A stretch of 64,000 nt of DNA from positions 34,044-98,043 of the forward strand of contig DASRJL010000107.1 in assembly GCA_035649495.1 (NCBI GenBank), given 5' to 3'. Source of the DNA: SG8-41 sp035649495 (GTDB lineage Bacteria > Pseudomonadota > Gammaproteobacteria > Burkholderiales > SG8-41). Below, piece after piece: positions 41,332 through 52,449 of the stretch. The first letter of the stretch is position 1. The number at the start of each line of letters is the position of its first letter. The position numbers were made by a program, and so were the translations under genes. The notes beneath the pieces are model-generated. The model was not told the origin of the DNA and made no database searches. It saw only the letters and a list, made by a program, of their open reading frames with translations.

Positions 41332-43820
41332 TTACTTCGGATCTTCTGCGACGACACCCGTCGGCGCAAGCTTCCCGGGGAGCAGCCGGCCCTTGCGCGC
41401 GCGCCGCAGCACGTGCTTCTGCAGATCCTCGCCGTCGATCGTCACGGTGCGCTCCTTGCCCGAGCGCGAGATGCCTGAAACGGTGACGGAGCCGCTGCCT
41501 GCGAAGCCGACCGCGACGAGCTTCTCGCCGTCGTCGAGCCCCATCAGCGTGACGCCGCGCCCGCGTGCCATCTCCTTCAGTTCCTCCGCGGAGAACAGCA
41601 GCATGCGGCTATTCCCGGACAGGCCAACGACCATCTCCGGCTTGTCGGGGACTGCGGCGGGGCGGATCACGTCCTCGCCTTCTTCCAGCGTCATGAAGCC
41701 CTTGCCCGCCTTCACGCGCGTCAGCAGGTCCTCCGACTTCACGATGAAGCCGTAGCCGCCGGAGTTGGCGACGAGGTATTTTTTCCCGGGCTGCGCGTCC
41801 ACGACGTGCGCGAGGCGTGCGCCCGGCGCGAGCTCGATGAAAGCGGTGAGCGGCTGGCCGTCGCCTTTCCCGCTGGGGAGCTCGGAGCACTCCACGCTGA
41901 ACGCCCGGCCGGTGGAGTCTATGATCCCTACGCTGTGCACGGAGCGCGTTTCGAACTCGGCGTACGGCCCGTCGCCCGCCTTGTAGGTCGTGCCCGAGAG
42001 GTCGAGCTTGTGGCCGGTGCGCGCACGCACCCAGCCGTTCTTTGACACGATGATCGTCAGCGGCTCGTCGATCACCTGGCGCTCGAATGTCGCGCGCTCG
42101 GCCTCCTCGATCTGCGTGCGGCGCGCGTCGCCGTAGGTCTTCGCGTCGTTGCGGATTTCCTCGGCGACGAGCTTCTTCATGTCTTCGTTGCTGCCGAGCA
42201 GGCTCTTCAGCCCCTTGCGCTCCTGCTTCAACTCTTTCAGCTCGGTCTCGACCTTGATCCCCTCGAGGCGCGCGAGCTGCCGCAGGCGGATCTCCAGGAT
42301 GTCCTCGGCCTGCATCTCGGTCAGCTTGAACTGCTTCATCAGGTCGGACTTCGGCTCGTCCGAGTTGCGGATGACCTTGATCACCTTGTCGATGTTGAGC
42401 AGGACGATCAGTCGGCCTTCGAGGATGTGGATGCGCTTTTCCACCTGACCCAGCCGGAACTTCGAGCGCCGGGTGACCGTGGCGATGCGGAACTCCACCC
42501 ACTCGCCGACCAGCTCCGCGATGTTCTTGCGCGCGGGGCGCCCGTCGAGTCCCAGCGCCACGAGGTTGACCGGGAAGTTCTCCTCCAGGCTGGTGTGCGT
42601 CAGCATGAAGCGCATGAACTCGTCGGGATCCTGGCGCGAGGAGCGCGGCTCCAGCACGAGGCGCAGCTTGTTGTCCTTGTCCGACTCGTCGTTGACCTTC
42701 TCGAGCTGGTTCAGCACGACCTGCTTCAGGTTGGTCTGGGTCGCGGAGACCTTGCCGCCCTTTTCCCGGGCGCGGGGGTTTGTGATGGCCTCGATCTCCG
42801 CCATCACGCGCTTTACCGAGGTCGTGGGCGGCAGCTCGTGAACGACGATCTGCCACTGGCCGCGCGCCAGGTTCTCGACCTTCCAGCGCGCCCGCGCGCG
42901 CAGCGATCCGCGCCCGATCTTGTACGCTTCCCCGATTTCTTCGCGCGTGCTGATGATCTGCCCGCCGCCCGGGAAATCCGGACCCTTGATGATGTGCAGC
43001 AGGGACTTGGGCGTCGCGTTCGGGTGCTTGATCATGAACACCGCCGCCTCCGCGACTTCCTTCATGTTGTGCGGGGGCAGCTCGCACGCCATGCCGACGC
43101 CGACGCCGGAGGCGCCGTTCAGGAGCAGCATCGGCAGGCGCGCCGGGAGGAGCTTCGGCTCCTGCAGGCGGCCGTCGTAGTTGGGTATGAAATCGACCGT
43201 GTCCTGGTCGATCTCGGAGAGCAGCAGCTGGGCGAGCGGCGTCAGCCGCGCCTCGGTGTAGCGGTAGGCGGCGGCGGGATCGCCGTCCTGCGTGCCGAAG
43301 TTGCCCTGGCCGTCGATCAACGGATAGCGCAGCGTGAAATCCTGCGCCATGCGCACCAGCGCCTCGTAGGTGGAGGCGTCGCCGTGCGGGTGGAACTTGC
43401 CGAGCACCTCGCCGACGATGCGCGCGGACTTGGAATGCTGGACGCCCGACGCGAGGCCCAGCTCGTTCATCGCGTAGAGAATGCGCCGCTGCACCGGCTT
43501 CTGGCCGTCCTCCACGTTCGGGATCGCGCGGCCGCGCACGACGCTCATGGCGTAGGTGAGATAGCTACGCTCGGCAAACAACGCCATGTCGATGAAGTCG
43601 TCGTCCGCGTCGACCGGGTCGCCGCCACCGCCGCCGCTACCGCCGCGGCCCGCGCCTGCCACCGGGCCGCTGCCGGCGCCCTCGCTCGCCTTGCCGCGCT
43701 TTTTCGCCTGCGCGGGCCCTTTCGCGCCGCCTTTCGAGGCTGCCTGCGTTTCCGCCGATTCGAAGAGATCCAGCGTTCCGTCGTCCTTGTCGCGCCGCGA
43801 GCGCCGTGTATCGATATCGC

Positions 43821-43824
<4 letters not shown>
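41332..43824 (-). CDS. parC: DNA topoisomerase IV subunit A
   Basis: An 830-residue ParC. The catalytic Tyr is in AAAYRYTEARL; the QKPVQRRILYAM and GNFGTQDGDPAA segments are typical of ParC. The ATG at 43824 overlaps the parE stop as ATGA. The N-terminus has an unusual extension of about 75 residues, low-complexity and rich in Lys, Ala and Gly (KKRGKASEGAG, GRGGSGGGGG), before the normal start DFIDMALFAER. The enzyme decatenates daughter chromosomes. Confidence 0.95.
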
Positions 43825-45785
<1,961 letters not shown>

Positions 45786-45847
45786 GGGCCCCCTTTGTAA
45801 CCAGCAACGAACGAGGAGATGCTTCCCTCGAACTCCCCTACATCAGG

Positions 45848-45875
45848 GCCCGCATCGTTCAACCTCGATGCGGGC
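45848..45875. other. Perfect hairpin upstream of parE
   Basis: GCCCGCATCG/CGATGCGGGC with an 8-base loop and no T-run. It lies in the parE leader on the minus strand; it may be a leader structure or part of a terminator for transcripts coming from the right. Confidence 0.5.
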
Positions 45876-45983
45876 TGACTGGGAACGCAGCCGATAGGAC
45901 ACGCGCCACGCGCATTTTATCCTGCGGCGCAGCAGAGTACCAGCCTGAAAACAAAGGCGGAAGGCGGAAGGAGGGCGGCGGGC

Positions 45984-46036
45984 AAAAAAACCCGTGCGCG
46001 GGCGGGGAGAGAGGAGGAGGATTGCCCGCGCACGGG
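45984..46036 (-). terminator. Terminator of the small membrane gene, with purine-rich loop
   Basis: A perfect 13-bp stem (CCCGTGCGCGGGC at 45991-46003 with its complement at 46024-46036) followed on the minus strand by seven T. On the transcript the loop reads AAUCCUCCUCCUCUCUCCCC, which contains repeated CCUCC words complementary to Shine-Dalgarno sequences. Confidence 0.8.
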
Positions 46037-46045
46037 CCAGGGAAA

Positions 46046-46222
46046 TCAATGCGCCTGTCGGCTTTCCGGCGACCTCACGAGTGTTGTCCCGCGCGCTGCC
46101 CACTGCCGTGCGAGCCACAGGAGAGGCACGATGACGAATGAGCCGGGCGCCAGCAGTATCAAGGCGCACGCGCACCATTTCGCCCATTCGCCCGCGGGAG
46201 CTGACTTGATCGCGTGAAACAC
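46046..46222 (-). CDS. Small membrane protein, paralogue of 54092-54262
   Basis: A 58-residue protein with a GTG start at 46222 preceded by GGAGG. AKWCACALILLAPGSFVIVP then LLWLARQW aligns with AKWCAYGLVLAAPGSLFVLP and LWLLRRHW of the gene at 54092. One hydrophobic segment spans about residues 16-40. The shared lysine-rich start (AIK-SAP or ALK-APS), conserved WC and terminal W-x-R pattern, and a matching terminator, support a real gene. Function unknown. Confidence 0.75.
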   Translation of the reverse strand: MFHAIKSAPAGEWAKWCACALILLAPGSFVIVPLLWLARQWAARGTTLVRSPESRQAH

Positions 46223-46417
46223 TTTGGCCTCCGGTCCTTGTCCGAGCCACGGCCGTGGTGACCGCAGCGTTCAGGCCGGATTGTTTCGCACTCGCCGGCC
46301 GGCGAACATAAGCCAGAGGTGGTACTCCGGGTCTGCCGTGCGTCCTAGGACAGGGACAGGGCGGCGGGTTGCCTGCCCGCAAAAGCGGGCGGTTGTCACA
46401 CTTTGCCTCTACTACCC

Positions 46418-47077
46418 TTAATCCACCCGGCGCTCGAGCAGGGCGTTCGCCGTTCCGCGGGCGCGCAGCCGCTCGCACTGCGCGGCCGACAGGCGCGTAT
46501 TCGCGGGCGAGGTTTCCGGAAGCATGAGGTTGCCGGGCTCGCTGCTGTGCTCGCCGCTGTCGGACAGCAGGTGCACCAACTCGTGAGCGAGCGCCAGCGG
46601 CAGCTCGCGCGCGCCGTGGGCGACCCAGATGGTGTCGGCCAGCTCGGGGCGCATCGCCGAGTTTGCCCTGCCGACGGCTTCGGCGTCGAAGGCCGGCTCG
46701 TTACTCGTGTCCTCTACGAAAAAGACGGCGGGCCTCGGGACTTTCATCGCGCGCACCAATCTGGCCGATACCGGCGTCGAGTAGAAGTGGAATTCGCGTG
46801 GCGCCCGGATCAGATTGAGCTCTGCGCCCGCCAGCGCGACCCCGCATTGAGCGAGCAGGGGCATCGCTTCCCACAGCGCCGCGACGATGTCACCTGGCTG
46901 CCAGCGCGTGCCAGCGAACGCATAGAGGTGCAGGCGCAACCGGTGCGTCGGCGCAGCCGTCCCGTGCCAGGGTTCCGGGGACACGCCGTGGGTTTCGACC
47001 AGGGTTATCCCATCGGCCGCCGGCGCAGCCGACGGAATGAGAACGACGAACACAAGCGACGAAACGAGGCGCCGCAT
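46418..47077 (-). CDS. Secreted protein with HExxH motif (putative zinc metalloprotease)
   Basis: A 219-residue exported protein with a signal peptide ending at APAAD. It has LAHELVHLLSDSGEHS: HExxH plus a third His eight residues on, then PGNLMLPE, a possible Met-turn. This resembles metzincin-like metalloproteases without matching the strict HExxHxxGxxH spacing. I do not recognise the family. Substrate unknown. Confidence 0.65.
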   Translation of the reverse strand: MRRLVSSLVFVVLIPSAAPAADGITLVETHGVSPEPWHGTAAPTHRLRLHLYAFAGTRWQPGDIVAALWEAMPLLAQCGVALAGAELNLIRAPREFHFYSTPVSARLVRAMKVPRPAVFFVEDTSNEPAFDAEAVGRANSAMRPELADTIWVAHGARELPLALAHELVHLLSDSGEHSSEPGNLMLPETSPANTRLSAAQCERLRARGTANALLERRVD

Positions 47078-47141
47078 GACGGGTGCTACGGGAGCGGAAG
47101 TGGGGCGGGGTCAGCGCGCTCGTGAGGGACTCGGACGCTAG

Positions 47142-47885
47142 CTAGCCCCGCGCTCGAGACGAAGCTATGGCGAGCACCGCCCAGATGCCCAGGAAGGCAA
47201 CTGCGCCAACGATCGCGATCGGGTCGGTGACAACCTTGCGAATATCCGCAAGGATCATGGCCGCCGCCTGATCGACGTTGTATTGCCGGACCGCGATTTC
47301 CTGCGGAGCCTGGCCCATCGGGGTCTCGGCCGCCTTGGAAACCGTCGCCTCCGGTTCCAGCACGTCGTAGCCGTTGATGTAGACCGCGCGCCGGTTCCCC
47401 CTCAACGTTACGCTCAAGTCGACAACGCCAAGGGAAAAGTACGCCGTCTCGCTACCTTCAAAAAGCGCGTCCCGGGTCGCCTTGAGCGCGCTGTTGACGA
47501 CGTCCTTGAATACGTCCGCGGTGCCGCTATCGAAGTTCCTGGCGGACCCCGGCCGGCCGGCCCAGAGGATTTGGTCGCTCCCTTGGTCCCGCAGCTCGCT
47601 ATACAGCAGATTTCCCTGGCTGAGAACGTCCTCGTCGATCCCGAGCAGGCTTGGCGAAATCCCCGGCCCGGTTCGCCGCACCTCTTGTGTCGCTTCCGAG
47701 ACCGGCGTCGGCCGTTTATCGAAGTCGTTCGCCGCGGTACTTTCGAGACGCGGCGCATCGCGCAAGGAAGACGCCCGTTCCGGGCTTATCGGGGAGGCCC
47801 AGGACCCGAACGCCATCGCGCCGGCAGCCAGCAGCAGCCCGGTATTGGCGCATCGCACTCCCCACCCCTTATCCATGCCGCGCAT
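47142..47885 (-). CDS. Exported protein with C-terminal membrane anchor
   Basis: A 247-residue protein (start at 47885 chosen; 47933 and 47876 are also possible). N-terminal signal (LLLAAGAMAFGSWASP), an acidic middle domain, and a C-terminal hydrophobic segment ending in a basic tail (AVAFLGIWAVLAIASSRARG). That tripartite end resembles a cell-surface sorting signal but lacks a clear PEP motif. A TGTAAAA(N4)CCGAC motif, the same as those upstream of the PEP-CTERM gene, lies about 127 bases upstream. Unknown function. Confidence 0.6.
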   Translation of the reverse strand: MRGMDKGWGVRCANTGLLLAAGAMAFGSWASPISPERASSLRDAPRLESTAANDFDKRPTPVSEATQEVRRTGPGISPSLLGIDEDVLSQGNLLYSELRDQGSDQILWAGRPGSARNFDSGTADVFKDVVNSALKATRDALFEGSETAYFSLGVVDLSVTLRGNRRAVYINGYDVLEPEATVSKAAETPMGQAPQEIAVRQYNVDQAAAMILADIRKVVTDPIAIVGAVAFLGIWAVLAIASSRARG

Positions 47886-48011
47886 CGTCAGGAACAATAC
47901 TATGCCAAGTGGCAAATGGGTATGGTCGCGCACGCAAGGACCGTACCCGTCCGGTTAACTACCTGAATTTATATGCCTACGGCAGGTATGCGCCTGCCTC
48001 TGGCGGTGGAA

Positions 48012-48028
48012 TGTAAAAAAAACCGACA
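48012..48028 (+). promoter_or_regulatory. TGTAAAA(N4)CCGAC motif, site 3
   Basis: TGTAAAAAAAACCGACA, the third copy in the window. It lies about 127 bases upstream of the exported protein at 47142-47885 and in the same relation to it as sites 1 and 2 to the PEP-CTERM gene. Confidence 0.55.
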
Positions 48029-48106
48029 ACCAGAGTCCGCATTCCGACCCGCGCGGCGTCAGGCGGGTGTCGGGGCTGCCCCCCCCGACCTGCTTTCCAG
48101 GCAGGC

Positions 48107-49180
48107 TTACCTGCCGTTGGGACGGAAGACGGCGAACACCTTGTCGGAGTTCGTGATCCACGACTCGAGGAACACGGATTCATCGGGTTTCTTGCGCCCC
48201 AGCTCGTGCATCGCCCCGGCGAGGCAGAACCAGTTGAGAAGCTCGTGGTGTCCGCGGTCCTCGGCTTCCTCGATCGTCGTGTTGCGCCACAGATCCCAGT
48301 CGCCGTTCCTGAGCGCCTCGTAGTAGCGCTTGTCAGCCTCCACGTCCGGAAACATCAGGGAATGCTTACGCACCAGGAACGAATGGCTCCAGCTCGACGA
48401 GGCGATGATCGCCACGCGCCACGGGCTCGCCTCAAGCGCCCGGCCGATGGCGCCGCCGACCTGGAAGCAGCGCCATGGCTGAGGCGCCGGCGGATCGAGG
48501 TCGTTGTCGTCGGCAGGTAGTTGCGCTGCCGCTGAAGGCAGCATGGGCGCGCCGTGGGCGGCGACCACCCAGCGCCCGTAGGAATTGACGGCAAAAGGCA
48601 CGACGGGGTACGGAAATCCCTTGCGGTCGTAGTCGAGGTACATCACCGAGTTGAAAAAAGCATGGCCGAGCGGGCGGTGCAGGGGCTTGTAGGAGTAGGC
48701 GACGTCTATGCCATCCTTCAGCAGCGCCCTCGCGAGAAACTTGCCGCCCTCGCGGTGGCCTTTCACCGTGAACGTCTGCTCTTCGGGCTCGTCCCAGGCG
48801 TTGGGCCCGCGATGGTGACCTTTCCACGGCTGTATGTCCACTGAGTCGTACGCGAGGATGGAAAACGCCGGCACGCAGTCCTCGCGGAAATTCTCATACT
48901 GATCGTCGCCCCAGATGAGCACGAAATCCGGGTTGAAGGCGTCGAGTTCGGCGCGGATCTTCCGGAACTGGGTGATCAGGTCCTGGCGGTGCCGGTCCGA
49001 ATGCGCCTGCCCCTGGTCGCTGCCCCATTGCTCGCGCATGGTGGGGTGCCAGTCGTCCACCGAGCGGTAGCGTTCCGCGAGCGCCGGGTCGTCCAGGCAC
49101 ATCTGGATGCGCCTCGCCATGTTTCCCTTGAACGACAGGCCGGGATAGTGAGTGATGCCGAGACCGAGTATCTGACCCAT
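48107..49180 (-). CDS. Class III extradiol ring-cleavage dioxygenase (LigB-like) family protein
   Basis: A 357-residue LigB-type protein. ITHYPGLSFKG gives the first His ligand, IWGDDQYENF the conserved Asp region, SSSWSHSFL a further conserved His, and NWFCLAGAMHELG the C-terminal part. AGGAGGAA precedes the ATG. Class III extradiol enzymes cleave aromatic diols with non-haem Fe(II); whether this one is catalytic on a catechol is unknown. It stands alone. Confidence 0.82.
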   Translation of the reverse strand: MGQILGLGITHYPGLSFKGNMARRIQMCLDDPALAERYRSVDDWHPTMREQWGSDQGQAHSDRHRQDLITQFRKIRAELDAFNPDFVLIWGDDQYENFREDCVPAFSILAYDSVDIQPWKGHHRGPNAWDEPEEQTFTVKGHREGGKFLARALLKDGIDVAYSYKPLHRPLGHAFFNSVMYLDYDRKGFPYPVVPFAVNSYGRWVVAAHGAPMLPSAAAQLPADDNDLDPPAPQPWRCFQVGGAIGRALEASPWRVAIIASSSWSHSFLVRKHSLMFPDVEADKRYYEALRNGDWDLWRNTTIEEAEDRGHHELLNWFCLAGAMHELGRKKPDESVFLESWITNSDKVFAVFRPNGR

Positions 49181-49359
49181 GGCTGGTTCCTCCTGTGCTA
49201 TGAGACTATGCTAGCCTCATTCGAGGGGGCCGCCAATGAGAATTCGCTCCCGGATTTCGCGGCTTGAACGGCGGTTTCGGGAAATTGATCAGGAGCGAGC
49301 TGGTCCGCTGGTCGCGCGTGGTCGCAGCGGCGAAGATCAAGCTGGACTGAGGGTGCCCT

Positions 49360-50160
49360 TTAGAGCCGCTTGCGCTGCGCGGGGCGGGTGCTGACCTTCG
49401 GGAGCCTGGCCGCCGGGGGGGCGCCGGCACTCACCGGGGGCGCCAGCCCGGATGCGTCCATGGTATTGACCAGTTCCAGCACGTCCTCGCGCAGGACGTC
49501 CGGGAGGTCCAGCTGGCCGACGCGCTTCAGGCGCGCTTCCCGGTTCGGCAGGTCCAGCATGCCCGTCAGGTACAGCAGCAGATCCTCGGTCGAATAGCTC
49601 TTCTCGTACAGCGCGCGCCAGAAATCGCCCGGCAGCTCGGGAAAGTCGTTCTGCCGCCCGGGAAACAGCACACGCAGCACGAATCCGAGACAGCTCATGC
49701 AGTTGCTGCGCGGGCCGTCGTTCTCGCAATAGGGCGTGCCTGCGGCGACCCAGCGGCCGACGCGGCTGGCGAGCTCGCCGCGCAGCTTGCTCATAACGGC
49801 GTCGTCCGGGAACGGGCGTACCCCGTAGAGGTGAGAGACGCTGTATTGCTTGCCGCCCGCCGGCACGACACCCTGTTCGACGAACGGCGATACGACTACG
49901 CCAAGATCGGGAAACGACCAGGCGATTTTCCGTCCGGGCATTTCGATGCCCACCAGGGTTTCCAACGACTCATCCGGCAGCGTGAGGAGAAAGTAATGAA
50001 CGTAGCCGGGCTGTCCCGGCCCGGTCGCCGTTGCAGTGTGCACCGGCTTGCTGCCGCGGCCGCCGGTGGAATTGGCAAGCGCGTCCGCCGCCTGCACGAA
50101 ACAGGCGACGCTGAACAGGAGAGAAACGAAACCGTAGTAGCGCGACCGCTTCAAGTCCAT
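49360..50160 (-). CDS. Secreted hypothetical protein
   Basis: A 266-residue protein with a signal peptide (FVSLLFSVACFVQAADA). Four Cys cluster in CENDGPRSNCMSCLG, suggesting a disulfide or metal site. The middle contains VHYFLLTLPDESLETLVGIE, and the C-terminus is Pro- and Arg-rich. No family is recognised. Confidence 0.6.
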   Translation of the reverse strand: MDLKRSRYYGFVSLLFSVACFVQAADALANSTGGRGSKPVHTATATGPGQPGYVHYFLLTLPDESLETLVGIEMPGRKIAWSFPDLGVVVSPFVEQGVVPAGGKQYSVSHLYGVRPFPDDAVMSKLRGELASRVGRWVAAGTPYCENDGPRSNCMSCLGFVLRVLFPGRQNDFPELPGDFWRALYEKSYSTEDLLLYLTGMLDLPNREARLKRVGQLDLPDVLREDVLELVNTMDASGLAPPVSAGAPPAARLPKVSTRPAQRKRL

Positions 50161-50213
50161 GGCATCCGTTCCGGCGCGTGCCGCCCAGCCGTCAACGGTG
50201 CGAATTGTACTAC

Positions 50214-50582
50214 TCAGGGATAGCGCTGCCTCAGCGATGCAAAAACGGTGCGCAGGCGCCGCCCTTCCGTATCGGTCAGCGCCCGGGAAGAGTCGGTCCC
50301 CATGTAGGTACCCTGGATCTGGCCGCCGGCCGCTACCTGTCCCGAGACCGCCAACTGGCGCTGGCCGCCGGAGATGGTCACGACGTCGCTCACCGTCCCG
50401 GGCTGATCGTCGGCATCGAACAGCGCCGTCACCACCCTCTTTCCTGTCGTGCCGCCGTCGAGCACCACGCGGACTTCCACCCAGTCCTCGTGGTCCCGAT
50501 CATGGAGAACGCGGCGCCGGCACTCTCCGTCGTTGACTGGAACGGGCGTCATCAGGTCCAGCGTGTCCTGTTTGTCGCTCAT
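50214..50582 (-). CDS. Hypothetical protein
   Basis: A 122-residue soluble protein, beta-rich in appearance (EVRVVLDGG, RVVTALFDADDQPG, QLAVSGQVAAGGQIQGTYMG). No signal peptide or clear ribosome site. It resembles nothing I can name. The frame is intact and continuous, and it lies between secreted hypotheticals and the reductase. Confidence 0.5.
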   Translation of the reverse strand: MSDKQDTLDLMTPVPVNDGECRRRVLHDRDHEDWVEVRVVLDGGTTGKRVVTALFDADDQPGTVSDVVTISGGQRQLAVSGQVAAGGQIQGTYMGTDSSRALTDTEGRRLRTVFASLRQRYP

Positions 50583-50780
50583 GGTCAGGAAAGGGGGATT
50601 TGAGAAACGACGGCGCGTACAGTCGCGAAGCGCGATTACAAACCATGTGCCGGGCCTTTGCCAGTAAAAATGTCACAAAAGCCCGACAGAAATGCTGATC
50701 AGCAAGGGTGATAACCAATTGGTGATCGGGGATGGAAGAGGGTGACGGAAAAAGGCGACCAAATGGTGACGTATTACCGG
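50583..50780. other. Spacer with single-arm GGTGAT repeats
   Basis: GGGTGATAACC, TTGGTGATCGGG, GGGTGACGG and ATGGTGACG recur every 13-16 bases (50705-50770), a degenerate left arm of family A without a matching right arm. No gene is seen. Confidence 0.5.
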
Positions 50781-51302
50781 TTACCGCCGGTAGCGCATCT
50801 GCACCAGGCCTCCCGAGAACTTCCTCGTGTCCGTGAGCTTCAGGTCTTCCTTCGGTCCCTGCACGGCGAAGAGCGGCGTGCCTCCGCCGAGCACGACGGG
50901 CAGAACGGTGACGAAGTACTCCGTGATGAGCTGCGCAGCGCGGAAAGAGCCTGCGAGCTGCCCGCCGCCGACCAGCCAGGCGCGCCGCACTTCGCGCTCT
51001 GTCAGCACCGAGGCAACGTGCTGGGGGCTCTCGGCGGTAACGGTCACATCCTTGCTTGCTGCCTTGAGCTGACGATGGGAAAACACCCAGCACGGCTTGC
51101 CGGGGTAGGGCCATTCGGGGAACGTCAGGCACTGCTCGTAGGTGCGGCGGCCGACGAGCACGGCATCGACGGATGCGTAGAACTCGGCGTAGCCGTAGTC
51201 CTCGCTGGTGGACTCATGCGACGCCAGCCAGTCGAGGCTCCCGTCAGGGGGTGCGATATATCCGTCCAGGCTAGCCGCGACGTAGTAGACGATCTGGGCC
51301 AC
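50781..51302 (-). CDS. Dihydrofolate reductase family protein (RibD C-terminal type)
   Basis: A 173-residue DHFR-fold protein: YVAASLDGYIAPPDGSLDWL at the start, LVGRRTYEQ, KPCWVFSHR and GGGQLAGSF. The GTG at 51302 has GGAG 5 bases upstream; a TTG three bases earlier is less likely. Proteins of this group reduce pterin or pyrimidine-like substrates and are often transferable accessory genes. No folate or riboflavin gene is adjacent. Confidence 0.85.
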   Translation of the reverse strand: MAQIVYYVAASLDGYIAPPDGSLDWLASHESTSEDYGYAEFYASVDAVLVGRRTYEQCLTFPEWPYPGKPCWVFSHRQLKAASKDVTVTAESPQHVASVLTEREVRRAWLVGGGQLAGSFRAAQLITEYFVTVLPVVLGGGTPLFAVQGPKEDLKLTDTRKFSGGLVQMRYRR

Positions 51303-51399
51303 CAATGCTCCTGCAGCGGCAAGTCACCCCCCGGATCCTGGCCGCGCAAAGTGGGTGGATAATTGTCCCTCAACTCCCGGGATGGAGGGAAGGAGGAGC

Positions 51400-52359
51400 A
51401 TGAACCACGCCGACGAAAACCGGACGGGCCAGCTGGCGCGCAACGTGGCGATCGCCCTGCGCTTCAAGAAATCCCAGGGCACCCCGGAAATGCCTCAGGT
51501 GGAGAAGGAAATCCTCGCGCCGGGCTACAACCGGGCGCGCGGCGGAAGCTTTCATCTGGCCGCCAACGCCCGCGACCAGGACTTTTCTCACCCTGGCATG
51601 TATTTGCGTGCCGCGATTCCCGATCGCGTGGACATCATCGAGGAGGTCATTGCGGAGGGCGACAGGGTCGGGCTGCTGTTCCGCGTTACCGGCACCCACA
51701 CCGGCAGTTTCTTCGGCGTACCTCCGACCGGGAGGAGGATCGACGTCTACGAGCTGGCGCTGCTGCGCATCGTCAACGGCCAGATCGTCGAAGGCTGGTT
51801 CATGATGGACGAGACGGGGCTCCTGAAGCAGCTCGGCGCGCGATTGCCGCCGCGCGGGGACGGAAGCAGCGTCGCGCCGCCCTTGCCGAAATCGGGAGAG
51901 GACGCCGATGCCTACGCGCAACGCCTCGCGTCCCAGCCGGAGGCCTCGGAGCAGGACCGCAGAAAATTCATCGTGGCCCGGTCCCGGGGCGCGACGCGGT
52001 CGAAGGCGGACCGGGCCGCCGACCACCGGTTCACGCGTTCCGGCTTCATGCACATGCGCGAGTACTGCGCGCTCCACGGCATGGGCGACCTGGACCTGGA
52101 CCTGCAAACGGGGATTCCGGACCGGCGCGACCGGATAGACGTCATGATCGAAGAGGGCGATCACGTCTGGATGCGCTACAGCACGAGCGGCACGCATAAG
52201 GCCGCCTTCTGTGGCGTGCCGCCGACCGGCAAGCGCGTCGGCGTGCCCGTCGTGTCGATCATGAAGTTCATCGGTGGCGAATGGAAGGAAACCTGGAGCC
52301 TTGCCGACGAGCTGGGAATGATGCTGCAGCTGGGAGCGCCCAACCTGCTGCTGGAATAG
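51400..52359 (+). CDS. Double SnoaL-like polyketide-cyclase-fold protein
   Basis: A 319-residue protein containing two SnoaL-type domains (about residues 45-155 and 205-315). They carry matching elements: VDIIEEVIAEGDRVGLLFRV / DVMIEEGDHVWMRYST and FFGVPPTGRRIDV / FCGVPPTGKRVGV. The ATG follows AGGAGGAGC. The fold covers polyketide cyclases and ester cyclases; the reaction is unknown. Internal duplication is clear. Confidence 0.85.
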   Translation: MNHADENRTGQLARNVAIALRFKKSQGTPEMPQVEKEILAPGYNRARGGSFHLAANARDQDFSHPGMYLRAAIPDRVDIIEEVIAEGDRVGLLFRVTGTHTGSFFGVPPTGRRIDVYELALLRIVNGQIVEGWFMMDETGLLKQLGARLPPRGDGSSVAPPLPKSGEDADAYAQRLASQPEASEQDRRKFIVARSRGATRSKADRAADHRFTRSGFMHMREYCALHGMGDLDLDLQTGIPDRRDRIDVMIEEGDHVWMRYSTSGTHKAAFCGVPPTGKRVGVPVVSIMKFIGGEWKETWSLADELGMMLQLGAPNLLLE

Positions 52360-52360
52360 G

Positions 52361-52449
52361 GGTGATGTTAGATGGTGATGGAAAGTGGTGATGGGAAAGG
52401 GTGATGTACATCACCATCATTCATCACCAGTACTCATCACCAGTTTTCA
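52361..52449. repeat. Inverted GTGATG/CATCAC array (family A, copy 4)
   Basis: The left arm GGTGATGTTAGATGGTGATG and further units (to about 52406), and a right arm of CATCACCATCATT type to the stop of the convergent gene at 52450. Here the two flanking genes converge, so this copy sits between two gene ends. Confidence 0.85.
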
